A stretch of 64,000 nt of DNA from NCBI RefSeq assembly GCF_019059575.1, contig NW_024881567.1:839001-903000 (forward strand), read 5' to 3'. The notes beneath the pieces were generated by a model. It did no database searches, had not been told where the DNA came from, and was given only the letters and a program-made list of their open reading frames with translations. This DNA is from Amphibalanus amphitrite. Lineage: Eukaryota; Arthropoda; Thecostraca; Balanomorpha; Balanidae. This document shows positions 34,207-44,330 of the stretch, piece by piece. Position 1 is the stretch's first letter. Every line of letters starts with the position of its first letter. Position numbers and translations under genes: made by a program.

Positions 34207-35721
34207 GCGCTGGGCTATTCAGCCATATGCGCCCTGCTGGGGGGGGGGGGGGGCGCAGTAGGGCTAACTTCCGAACCGATGGTCGTAGAAAGACGGGGAG
34301 AACGGCAATCGAAAGTTCTCAACAAGGCGGATCTTAAGAGTCAATTGTTTTGCTTAAGTAGGTCAGAGGTCAGCTCAAGGTCAGGTCAAGGGTACAAAAT
34401 CCAAGTTTTTACAGTATCGGCCTTGCACCGTAGGTGCCGAAGAATGGACTGAGACTGATTGCCCAAAACGTGTTCTTAGGCTACCAAGACAATATTCATT
34501 GCATACAATATCATGCAATGGTCATTGGTCAAGGTCAAGCTCAGGTCAGGTCACCAAAAACGAAATATAGAAAAGGGCATGTGCGACACATGTTTTATGG
34601 GCCATTTTATTTATATAATTCAATAGGCACACTCAGTAAGTGATATGGACCACATCTGGATGAATTTCAGGTCGAACTATTTTCCTGCCTGTCCCGTAGC
34701 TCAGTTGGTAGAGCATTGGACTCCCGGTAGTGAGAGCCCGGGTTCGAGACGCTCCGGCGCTCGATATTTGAGACTCCTGACGGGGATGGTCTGCGGTTGG
34801 TGGGAGCAGCCGCAGCCAGTTGAAGTCAGTTGAGTGGGACAGGCCGTGTCCGGCTTTGAAGGGCACGTTAAACTTTGGCATCTAAATTCTCCCGTTACCC
34901 GAAATTGCGCGATCGGACGGTAGGGGTCGGGGTCTACGCAACAGGCTCTGCTTAGCGTGGGCTCCGGCTCTGTCAATCCGTCCATTCAAACATTCGAGCT
35001 TAATTTATAAAAAAGTAAAAAAAGGTCAGGTCAAGGTCAGGTCAGGTTAGGTCAAATTTTGAAGTTGGTTGTTAAGACCTAAAAAGGTGTCTATCTGATG
35101 CAGTTTTTCACGGCAAATCGAATGGTGCAATTTTCGTTTCCGTACGAGGTCTAGAACTTTCCAAAAAATCATTTTTCAAAAATTTTGAGTCGTGACGTCA
35201 TACAATTTTAAATATCTCCCACATTTTTGAACCGATTCTTCTAAAAATTGGTATGTAGGTGCTCATAGACCATTTCTCTGACATATATTCCGTTTTTTAT
35301 ACACTCAAAACTTTGGATTTTATAACTATTTTCCCAAAAAAAGTCAGTTGTTTTAAATTTGAGCCAAAATCAAAAGTTTTCAAAAAAACTGAGATAGCCA
35401 TTTGATATACAAAGTAGAGTCACGTACAACCTTTTTTTACGTCTTAATTCCCTTAAAAAGGAAGATGTTAGCGGCGTTTGAAGTTTTGCTGTTTTTTTTT
35501 AGGCGAAAATGGCGTGACGTGAGGTCACTTAAGCGTCATTTTCTCAACAACAACAAAAAAAAATCCGACGGATTTCGCTCAAATTTTCAGGCAACGTGTT
35601 AAATTGATGTATAATAAGGTACTGAAAGTTTGACGTCACTGGCGTCACGCGTTTAGAAGTTATTGGCGACAAGGGGAGGGGGCAGATTCTGCCCCCCCCC
35701 CCCCAGCGGGGCGCGGGTTAA
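34207..35721. mobile_element. TTAA element, family D, copy 2, with SINE insertion
   Basis: Aligns by eye with copy 1 (11503-12702) along its length. The left end is decayed and lacks a visible TTAA. The right end CCAGCGGGGCGCGGGTTAA finishes at 35721. A SINE interrupts it at about 34676-35023. The right TTAA is shared with the next element. Confidence 0.8.
34676..35023 (+). mobile_element. tRNA-derived SINE
   Basis: Pol III A box TAGCTCAGTTGG at 34697-34708 and B box GGTTCGAGACG at 34741-34751 in tRNA-like spacing. About 270 bp of unrelated body follow, with an A-rich tail at about 35008-35023. Family D copy 1 lacks this block at the corresponding point (about 12014), so the boundaries come from comparing the two. 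Mobility would depend on a LINE reverse transcriptase. Confidence 0.85.
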
Positions 35722-36192
35722 AGGGACCCTCCCACCTTCAAAAAAGTTAATGAATTGGCATGAAAGTGATGTCGCTCGGTTCAGAAAGAGCAAAAACGAA
35801 TATCTACCAAATTTCATCGAAAAATATTCACCGGTTTTCAAGATATTAGACTTTTACTTTTGTTTACTTTTTGGGATCTCCGCTGTTCCTAGCGACTTTA
35901 TTTGAAAGTGCGGCATTTGTTGCGCGCAAAGCAGCATATACCACCGCGTGCTACAAAACGTTTTAGTCAAACATTTAACGGACGTTCGAAAGCCTGATGA
36001 CGTCATCAGATTCCCGTAATGGTTAAGAGATAGGGACCACGCTGGTCCCACCCTGCAAGTAAAGGGAAGAAATTTCTTGAACACCATAAAGCTGCGGGGG
36101 TTGCGACCAGGATAAATGGTGGTTTCTGAGCCTGGCCGCAAACTTGGCTATCTCAACTCAAAACTAATGTTAAGGTGGGAGGGTCCCTTTAA
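35718..36192. mobile_element. TTAA-AGGGAC element, copy 2 (475 bp)
   Basis: Inverted ends AGGGACCCTCCCACCTT and its near inverse, with TTAA at 35718-35721 and 36189-36192. Its left TTAA is also the right TTAA of the family D element. No coding region. Confidence 0.75.
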
Positions 36193-36402
36193 GAAAGAAG
36201 CCTAAAGCTGTAAATATCGTATCAAATAAATAGCACCACCTTACGGTACTAACTTTGTCATTTCTGCTGCTTCTTTATCGTTTAATGTCGCGCGTTGACG
36301 CTGCCTGATAGCACTGTAGGTATGGTTTGGAGGTAGACGGTGGCGGCGGCGGTGCTGAGCTGACGGTGCTGAGCTGACGGTGAGCGGACGGTGCTGTTGC
36401 AG

Positions 36403-36508
36403 GTGGAGCTGAAGGAGGGCGTGTGCTTGGTGTGTCTGCCGGCGCGCGGCGTCGAACAGCCGGCCGGCAGCCGCTGCACCGTCTCAGGATATGGCTACCA
36501 GGGCGAGA
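36403..36508 (+). CDS. mas: Masquerade-like serine protease homologue, exon B
   Basis: The acceptor GTTGCAG ends at 36402 and the donor GTAAGT starts at 36509. The exon enters in phase 0 and leaves after one base of a codon. It encodes VELKEGVCLVCLPARG, then EQPAGSRCTVSGYGYQGE, the S1-domain segment with the LPARG-like and CTVSGYG strands. The split ACG (Thr) codon is completed by exon C. Joined to exon A it gives LKLHGQ-VELKEGVCLVCLP without a gap. The donor sequence is repeated in the intron just downstream (see the tandem repeat at 36505-36680). Confidence 0.92.
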
Positions 36509-36680
36509 GTAAGTGCAGCATATGGGTACCACTGCCAGAATACATTAGTGCATTAATGGGTGCCACTGCGAGAATAAGTGGCAGGGTATTGGGTACCACT
36601 GCGAGAGTAAGTGGCAGGGTATGGGTACCACTGCGAGAGTAAGTGCAGGACATGGGTACCACTGCGAGAGTAAGTGCAGG
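36505..36680. repeat. Tandem repeat of the exon B/intron boundary
   Basis: Five or six units of about 31-35 bp carry GCGAGAGTAAGTGCAG followed by GGGTACCACT. The first unit includes the true exon end and donor (GT at 36509). Further GTAAGT donors follow at 36607, 36639 and 36670, plus a variant AATAAGT near 36575. Confidence 0.85.
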
Positions 36681-37086
36681 AGTGCGACTTCCAGTGCAGG
36701 CCAGCTCAGTACCCGACTAGGGCCCCAGTTCACCAAGGTAGTAGATTCCTAGCAGTAGCGTACTTAGGAAATGTAAGCTGTTAAATAATGACAGCTGAGA
36801 GACGAGAGTCTCGTTAAAGAGGAATACAACGCCAAATAGACAAAACAAAGACGTGGGAGCAAACAAAACGCTGGTGATGACCAAGGGCGGAGCCCCGGGG
36901 GGGGGGGCAACGGGGCCATGCCCCCCTTAACGCCGAAAGGGCGCCAGCACATCTTTTGCCCGCACCTTCATCCTTGTTCTTTCTCTCAGCCAACTCACGT
37001 ACCTTTCTTCAAGACAGGACACAGAAGGTAGTGGTTCATGACAAATAATCTAGAAAAGAGGCTGTGACAAGGCCTCGGATAACATG

Positions 37087-37370
37087 TTAACCCGCGCCGG
37101 GCCGGTGCTCCGAGACTTTCGTGCCGGGCCGGGGGGGGGGTGTCTGAACGCCCCCCTCCCCTTCTAACTCGGCTCCTGGGCCACGTAGCGACACGCGGTA
37201 AGCGGCAATCGAAAGAACGTCCAAAATAAGGACGAAAACACTTACTATGCATTTCAGACCCCATGAGACCCTGTTTTTCGGCGATAATTTCTTCAATTTT
37301 TGTCCAATTGGCTTGAAATTTTAGCAGACGATATTTCAGCTCAAACGCCAATTTGTGTCAATATGGTCTC
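37087..37370. mobile_element. TTAA element, family E, left part
   Basis: Starts TTAACCCGCGCCGGGCC with a G-run, TGTCTGAACG, C-run hairpin. The family F element begins at 37371 inside it. Sequence after 38582 may be its continuation, but no right terminus was found. A diverged relative starts at about 41216. Confidence 0.65.
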
Positions 37371-38582
37371 TTAACCCGCGACCTGGTGGGGGGGGGGCTA
37401 TTTTTTGCCCCCCCCCCCCCTCCAGACTTTTCGATATATCTCCAGAACCGCTGCGCCGATCGTCACCAAACTTTCAGTACCCTCCCGGACATCAATTTTA
37501 CACATTGTGACCAAATTTTTTTCCAAAGGCTATGATAGGTTGGCCGGAAATGACGTCAGAGTGACGTCATGTTCTGCCGTTTTCGACCCAAAAAAGGGTT
37601 TCGCGGGAAGAGCTGTCAGGCCTATAGCTTTGCAAATACAGAAAAATGATAAAGACATAAAAGCTGTAGATTGGACAGGGCTACAAAACTGCTATCTCGG
37701 ATTGTTGAAATTTTTGGATTTTGACCCCCAAAAATCAAAAAATAGATTTTTTGGATATAATAATCGAAAAATCCAAAAAGTTTTTTGAATTTCGCAAAAA
37801 CCGGAATATATGTGATAGTCCTTACCGCCTTCCATTACATACCAAATTTGAGATTGATACCTCTTTTTTGGCGAAGTTATAGCGAAAAAACTGTTCAAAA
37901 TTGATGACGTCAAATTTTTAAACGCAATTTTTAGCAATTCTAGACCCCGTAGCGCAAAACAAAGACCACCATTAGACTCCCCGTGACGAGCTGCATCGAA
38001 TCAATACCCATTTTATGCAAAACTATCAACTTTAAAATTTGACCTTTTTTGGCCTGACCTTGACCTGACCTTGACCTGAACTTCACCAGAAACTGACCTA
38101 AGCCGTACCTGATAGTCTTATAACCAACACCATGGAGTTGGAAATGAAAAATTGGCCATAAAACATGTATCACACAACCTTAGTAAAGTTGGGCTCATGT
38201 GACCTGACCTGTGACCCTTGGTGACCTGACCTGTGACCTGACCTGGTATTGCCAGTGACCTCTAATAGCAACATATCTACTAGGCAACTGACGCCCTACC
38301 GCTGATTCTCGACAAAATGCGTTTTCCTCGGTGTTATAGCGCATTCCCTAGAAGCCCCGTGAACGGTGAAACATTTCATCTTTGACCTGGCCTGTGACGT
38401 CATCGGTGACCCCGAGGTCAATGAAATTTGGTTTCCTTCGACAAATTTGACAGGCCTTTCGAACGCCGTTTGAATTTTGCGGATCCGTCCAGTAGTTTCG
38501 GAGATACGAGGGGGGGGGGGCAAAAAATAGCCCCCCCCCACCAGGTCGCGTTATAAACAGACCCCACCAGGGCGCGGGTTAA
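37371..38582. mobile_element. TTAA element, family F
   Basis: TTAA at 37371-37374 and 38579-38582; termini CCCGCGACCTGGTGGGG and inverse, the right end carrying about 30 extra bases. Hairpins are G-run, CTATTTTTTG, C-run at both ends. The interior is AT-rich on the left and has GACCTTGACCTGACC tracts on the right. It shares CGCAAAAACCGGAATATATG with the element at 49107. Confidence 0.8.
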
Positions 38583-38885
38583 CAAAATATCAAAATTTAG
38601 AGCACTTGTCGTTGGCTCGTAATGTTAATCAGTTTTTGCACCCGGATAGAGGCTCGCTCGCGACCGCACCGGATTGGATAGGAGCGCTGGCCAATCACGT
38701 TACGCCGTGTTCAACTTCGCCCACTGGCCGTGACCGCGATGGGTTTATGCCGCTTCAGTCGGTGTCAGCACCGCGGAGAGGTCGCAGCGGGACCTCATAC
38801 TGGAGACAAGTGAAGCTGGCAAAGTTGTTTCGGGATGAATGAAAGCCAAAAATTATCCGTACGAGGGCATTTGGTGTCCTCTTCT

Positions 38886-39047
38886 GAGTCGGCCAGGGTT
38901 TCGGAGTCGGAGTCGGAGTCGGAGTCGGCCGGAGTCGTGGCAAGCAGCCAGGAGTCGGAGTCGGAGTCGGTCCAGCTGCCTCGACTCCGACTCCGGAAAG
39001 TTAACTGAACTCTAAAATCCGCGCTATCACTTTTCAGTTGTTTATAA
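38886..39047. repeat. GGAGTC-repeat unit with fixed flanks, copy 2
   Basis: Tandem GGAGTC, then GTGGCAAGCAGCCAGGAGTC, TCCAGCTGCCTCGACTCC and CACTTTTCAGTTGTTT as at 17527-17645. Confidence 0.7.
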
Positions 39048-39051
39048 CCAG

Positions 39052-39290
39052 TTACCCCGCGGCATTCCGATGATCAAAAATAACGAGTGCGAGAACTCGA
39101 GTACCATCAACCGACACTTCTGTGCAAGGCAGCGCCTCTATTTGTGGACAGTCTGAGAATGTGGCTGGCGCTGACTGCTGTCCCACGGCGTTCTCCGGAC
39201 TGACTGGCGGCGGAAGTGCCGACTGCCGACCACCACACCCGAAGCACTTGACATCGGTGCGCTTCTCTGTGCCCGTCCTCTTGAGCAGAA
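39052..39290 (-). pseudogene. Possible retrotransposon gag/protease fragment
   Basis: The minus strand reads VKCFGCGGRQSA, then CTEVSVDGTRVLALV. This recalls a zinc-knuckle start followed by the beginning of a retroelement aspartic protease. The zinc-knuckle is incomplete, and the usual D-T/S-G after LALV is missing, so the evidence is weak. Confidence 0.3.
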
Positions 39291-39431
39291 GCGGCGGAAC
39301 ACCTTCAATCAAAGGGGGGCACTGCCTACTTTTGGTCCCATATTTTTCCATGCAACGCCCATAGGGCTAATGTTAAAATGCCAAAATCAAAGGAGGGCAC
39401 GGTGCCCCGGTGCCCTCCCCGTTCCGCCGCC
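39291..39431. mobile_element. Small hairpin element GGCGGCGGAAC, copy 1
   Basis: Ends GCGGCGGAAC and GTTCCGCCGC enclose a mostly self-complementary 140 bp with TTTCCATGCAACGCCC and GTGCCCCGGTGCCC. A copy lies at 57039-57193. Confidence 0.7.
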
Positions 39432-39539
39432 TATGCTCTCCGCTAGTGCTAGTCAAACGGCCAAATGGGGGTCAGAGGTGTCCATTCTGGGAATGACCTG
39501 GACGGAGGGAGTTGTGATTTTGTTCAGGCGACGGAAATC

Positions 39540-39938
39540 TCCACATTCCACAGATCCAGATCTGTGACCCGAGGTCAACACCCTCAGTTTACCTCACCCA
39601 AACAAAAAGTACCTATACCTATCATTCGACGCGCCTGAGAGAGGCGAACACGATGCTGGCTGAAAATCGCGGCTCTGCGGCCGTTTTTTGCGAAGTTATT
39701 CACCAAAAACGGAACCGTGCCTTGAGGCACTTGACCTGTCCTCAGAGGTCACCGGTTGACCTAGGACCTTAAAATCGGGTACCGATCACTGCGTCTTGTA
39801 ACGGCGCACACGCTCATTTTTCCGCGACGCGCTAGCTCCACCTGGGGCGAAAGGGCGAGGGGGGGGGCGTACCCGCCCCCCGCCCCCTCGGCCGGCGCGT
39901 ATGTAGAAAACCTATAGGTCCGGGCCGTCGAGGGTTAA
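39540..39938. mobile_element. TTAA element, family B, copy 2 (one end only)
   Basis: The right end GTCGAGGGTTAA finishes at 39938. It carries a G-run, CGTACCCG, C-run hairpin and TTTCCGCGACGCGCTAGC, matching family B copy 1 inverted. The left side fades near 39540, so the copy is truncated. Confidence 0.7.
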
Positions 39939-40640
39939 ACTGGCCTCTGAGGGCCCAGAAGACCGACCTCTAAAAGTCCCACACCGGCCTCTGATAGTCA
40001 ATCAGCCCAGTTGCAGTGGTCGCTGATATAAAACCTCTAAAAACGTTATAGGTCTGGCTGAGCCTAGCTGGGCCGTCATGCTGATTTTTATAGGTATATT
40101 GAAAAGACTCGCTTTGCACATTTCACGCTTGCTCGTAATGAAAAAGTTGCTGGATGCCTCTGGAATTTGCATGGGTGCCAACGGCTGCAGAGGACAGGGG
40201 AACGCGTCCATCAGTGTGAGTTTATGGACGGGAGTCTCCCTGAAATTTTAACCACTTTTGTTTTTGTTTTTGTCTCGATTTTTTTTATCTCTGAGCATGT
40301 TTGCGAAAACAAAGTGGCCGAAATCCGAGGAGAAATTGGATTTTGGGGGTAGGTTAGGTTTTGGACCTCTGGGACCCTGCCCCCTCCCCCACACTTTCGA
40401 AAACGTTCCTACGCCTATGGCGATAAAGACATTCAAAAACATAGATTCTAATGGTGGACCCATAAGGGACGGCAGCTCTTACGTACTGTCGAACTCGCTT
40501 GCACTTTTGCTGAAAGGTGTGCTCTTCCGCCTAAAGTGGGCGTAAAAATGTGTGGTTCAGTGGGTGAGTATGGTCCGTTTGGCAATGCTGGTATGGTCCG
40601 TTCGCGGTGTTGACAGCAGTTTGCCCGGTTTGTCCGGCAG

Positions 40641-40795
40641 CGGGTCCCATTCCGCTGCGCGTCAGGGCCGCTGAGCTGCCCATAGTCTCCGACAACGAGT
40701 GTGTGCGCAAAATCAACGCCGTCACCGAGAAGATATTCATCCTGCCGGCGTCCAGCTTCTGTGCGGGCGGCGAGCAGGGACACGACGCGTGCCAG
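40641..40795 (+). CDS. mas: Masquerade-like serine protease homologue, exon C
   Basis: The acceptor TGTCCGGCAG ends at 40640 and the donor GTGAGC starts at 40796. The first two bases complete the split Thr codon from exon B. It encodes GPIPLRVRAAELPIVSDNEC, then VRKINAVTEKIFILPASSFC and AGGEQGHDACQ, ending in phase 0. The cysteines FCAGG and DACQ are the conserved S1 positions; the second is just before the active-site loop. The next exon should start with GDSGG in an active protease and instead starts GDGGG. A GC-rich tract resembling a coding stretch (40140-40240) lies upstream in the same intron but does not fit between B and C. Confidence 0.93.
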
Positions 40796-41215
40796 GTGAG
40801 CCAGCGCGGGCGGCCAGCCTCCCCGGGCCGGGCGCGTGCCAGCGCGCACTGATCGAACCGAGTGTAGATAGAAAAATCATCGTCCTACATCAGAAGTCAT
40901 ACTCATTTATTGAATAAGTCAGCTGAGTCGATCGGGATTGCAAAATCTGTCTTACCCTTATCTTATCGTTCTAGGATATTGTCACGGGTCAGAAGTAACC
41001 CTGTTATTCCCGAGTAAGGCCTTCCCATATCCAACTTCCATGTCTGAAACGTACCAAAATGAACTGAAAACAAAACGCCATAAAAACAACGTGAACAAAA
41101 TCGAAAATGACAGCACACAACTAACAAATGATAACCAAAATGAACGTAACACAAACCAGCCCACAATTTTTAATACTAGTCAAAATTTCAGCAAAGCTCA
41201 CCCTTTGGCGGACGT

Positions 41216-42030
41216 TCACTCGCGCCGGGCTGGTGCTCCGAGACTTCCGCGCCGGGCCGGGAGGTGTCTGAACACCACCACCCCCTTCTAACTCGGCTCT
41301 TGGGCCACGTAACGACACGCAGTAAGCGGCAATCGAAAGAACGTCCAAAATAAGGACGAAAACACTTCAGTCATTTTTTGGGTCAGGTCACCAGAGGTCA
41401 CCAAAGATAAAATGTTGGCTATTTGATTATTTTGGAAACGCCAACGGCTAACTCGGGAACCGATAGAGTTACATCGCCGTAAAAAGGCGCATTCGATAGC
41501 TCTTTTAACGCTCTTTCGCCTACATGTCTTCAACTTTGACCTCCTCAGGTCAACGGTTTAGCCTCCAGAGGGCAAAATCTACAAAAATAGCCGTTTTTAC
41601 GAACAGTGTTTTTTCGGCAATAACTTTTGACTCGAAAGGGCCACGACATTACTTTTGTCAGCATCATGTTCCTCTCGTCGAGACGCTTCGGATGAACTAT
41701 AATTTGACCCTGAAAGATCAACTTGAAAATGTGACCTTAGGTCAAGGTCATGAACTGACCGGAAAGGTCATGTTGCATATCAGTCGATCCGCATCGGCGA
41801 GCCGAACATATCTAAGGCGTTTTCATCATCATCATCATCATCAGAAGTTATTAGCGAAAAACTGTAAGATACTAGGTATTCGTGACCTAAGATGACCTCG
41901 GGGACATATCGAGGGGTCACAGGTGCCATTTTCCGGTTCAGTCTGTCAATTTTACCTGGATCCCGATGTTTGAGAGTGTCTAGAATGGCGTTCGTGCAAA
42001 AGAGACGCTTTTCAATTTTCTCCCATTGGC
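41216..42030. mobile_element. Diverged family E-like element, left part
   Basis: Starts near CTCGCGCCGGGCTGGTGC and follows family E (37087) through CGAAAGAACGTCCAAAATAA. It has lost its terminal TTAA. A CAT microsatellite is at 41823-41843. It is interrupted by the family G element, whose flanks read CCCATTGGC and TGGAGAGGCCGC. A related sequence inside family G (42688-42725) joins the two without a break, so 44013-44330 is probably its continuation. Confidence 0.6.
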
Positions 42031-44012
42031 TTAACCCGCGCACCGACGGGGGTCTGCGCCAACTTCGCACCGACGGGGGGGGGCGGTCATCCGCCCCCCC
42101 CTGAGATCTCGAGAACGAAGCAAGATAGCGACAAGCGGTAAACGGCATCGGATACGCACGGTCAAGATCTACAATTTTTACAAAGGTCATTTTCAGGTCA
42201 GGTCAAAGATGACGTCACAGGGGTCGAAAAAGTCAAAATGGCGGCGCTAGATATGGAGAGATTTTCTTTCGCTAGATGGAGTTTTTCTCGAATAACTTTC
42301 GAATTAGTCAAAATAGGAACAAACCAAGGGCATCATCGTGATCCTCTCGTCAATCCGCATCGAATGATATATATGTTGACCTCGAAAGGTCAAGGTCAAA
42401 GGTTGACCTCAGGTCACGTGACCTCGAGGTCATCATGTATATCATTCGATATGCGTCTTGACGAGCTGAACACAATGCGACCATCCACGCGTCTGTATCT
42501 TGTTCCTGTACGGAGTTATTGGCCAAAAACCTTTGGTGACATTTGATGACGTCACATGACCTCACAGCTGCCCAACAGCAAAACAGACCTCAAGGTAGTG
42601 AAGGTTGATCGTATATGAAATCATGTATGGTATATGGGGCCATTCCGACCCGTTTTAGTGGTAAAAACAGGGAGTTGATTTTTCCCCCATTGACTTATAA
42701 TGGGGAGGTCGCGAAATTGACCTGACCTTAGGTCACCGATATCAAAATTCCGAGATATACAAATTGTAGCTACAAATGACCTAATAACATCCTGCGACTT
42801 TCAAAAGCCTCCGACATCTACTGTAGCTCTGGCACGGTGACAAAGTTGCAAAAAAGTGACTTGAGGTTGGGTCATTCAAAGTGACCTGGTGACCTGAGCT
42901 TGAAAGGTAGGAGGTTCAAACTTGCACACCATGTGTAAAATTGATGAGGGAATAATCGTACCAAATTTCGCGGCGCTACGCGCCGCGGTTTTCCCGCTAT
43001 TCGCGAAAAAGCTCGGGAGGGGGGGCGGATATCCGCCCCCCCCCCTGAGGTTTTCGTAGATAGCGGGAAAACTGTGTCGCGTAGCGCCGCGAAACTTGGT
43101 ACGACTATTCTCACATCAATTTTACACATGGTGTGCAAGTTTGAACCCCCTAACTTTTAAGGTCAGGTCACCAGGTCACTTTGAATGACCCAACCTCAAG
43201 TCACTTTTTTGCAACTTTGTCACCATGCCAGAGCTACAGTAGATGTTGGAGACCTTTGAAAGTCGCAGGATGTTATAAGGTCATTAGTAGCTACAATTTG
43301 TATATCTCGGAATTTTGATATCGATGACCTAAGGTCAGGTCAATTTCTCGACCTCCCCATTATAAGTCAATGGGGGAAAAATCAACTCCCTGTTTTTACA
43401 ACTAAAACGGGTCGGAATGGCCCCATATGCTATACATGACTTCATATACGATCAACCTTCACTACCTTGGGGTCTGTTTTGCTGTTGGGCAGCTGTAAGG
43501 TCATGTGACGTCATCAAAGGTCACCAAAGGTTGTTTGCCAATAACTCCGTACAGGAACAAGATACAGCCGCGCGGATGGTCTCATTGTGTTCAGCTCGTC
43601 AAGGCGCATCAAATGATATACATGATGACCTCGAGGTCACGTGACCTGAGGTCAACCTTTGACCTTGACCTTTCGAGGTCAACATATATATTTTTCGATG
43701 CAGATTGACGGAGGATCACGACGATGCCCTTAGTTTGTGCCTATCTTGACTAATTCGAAAGTTATTCGAGAAAACCTCTCTCCATATCTAGCGCCGCCAT
43801 TTTGACTTTTTGACCATTGTGACGTCATCTTTGACCTGACCTGAAAATGACCTTTGTAAAAATTATAGACCTTGTCCGTGCGTACCCCATGCCGTTTACC
43901 GCTTGTCGCTATCTTGCTTCGTTCTCGAGATCTCAGGGGGGGGGGGGCGGTCATCCGCCCCCCCCCCCCCCCCCTGTCGGTTCTAAGTTGGCGCAGTCGG
44001 TGCGCGGGTTAA
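42031..44012. mobile_element. TTAA element, family G: 2-kb inverted dimer
   Basis: TTAA at 42031-42034 and 44009-44012, termini CCCGCGCACCGAC and inverse. The hairpin G-run, CGGTCATCCG, C-run lies at both ends. The whole element is one inverted repeat: 42031-43010 matches 43050-44012 inverted, with few differences, around a centre that is another G-run, CGGATATCCG, C-run hairpin (about 43013-43046). Each arm holds TCGAATGATAT/ATATCATTCGA pairs around AGGTCA clusters. No open reading frame fits a transposase. Confidence 0.85.
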
Positions 44013-44330
44013 TGGAGAGGCCGCAAAATTGACCTGACCTTAGGTCACTGATATCAAAATTCCGAAACATACGTTTTATAGATACTGTTACTCTTATTAA
44101 TCGCTGAAAGTTGTAAGGCAATCGTTCAGTCGGTGTAGCTATGACTAGCATTCTAATTTTGTCTGAGGTGAGGTCACTTGGCGTGACCTGGTGACCTGAC
44201 CTTGAGCTACCTGGGTCTGAAATTTTCACAACATGTGCAGAAAAGATGCACAAACAGGTGTGCCAAAAACAGGTTTGAAAAAATGACAGTACTTTGGTAG
44301 CTGTTTCAATTACCAAACCTGATGAAGGAA

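Noticed and set aside
34690-34760. Functional tRNA gene
   Set aside because: A and B boxes are present, but the cloverleaf is broken after the B box, and the unit continues into a SINE body with an A-rich tail.
40140-40240. Possible extra exon of the protease homologue
   Set aside because: It looks codon-like and has a GTGAGT after it, but there is no convincing acceptor. Exons B and C already join in phase with no missing S1 segment.
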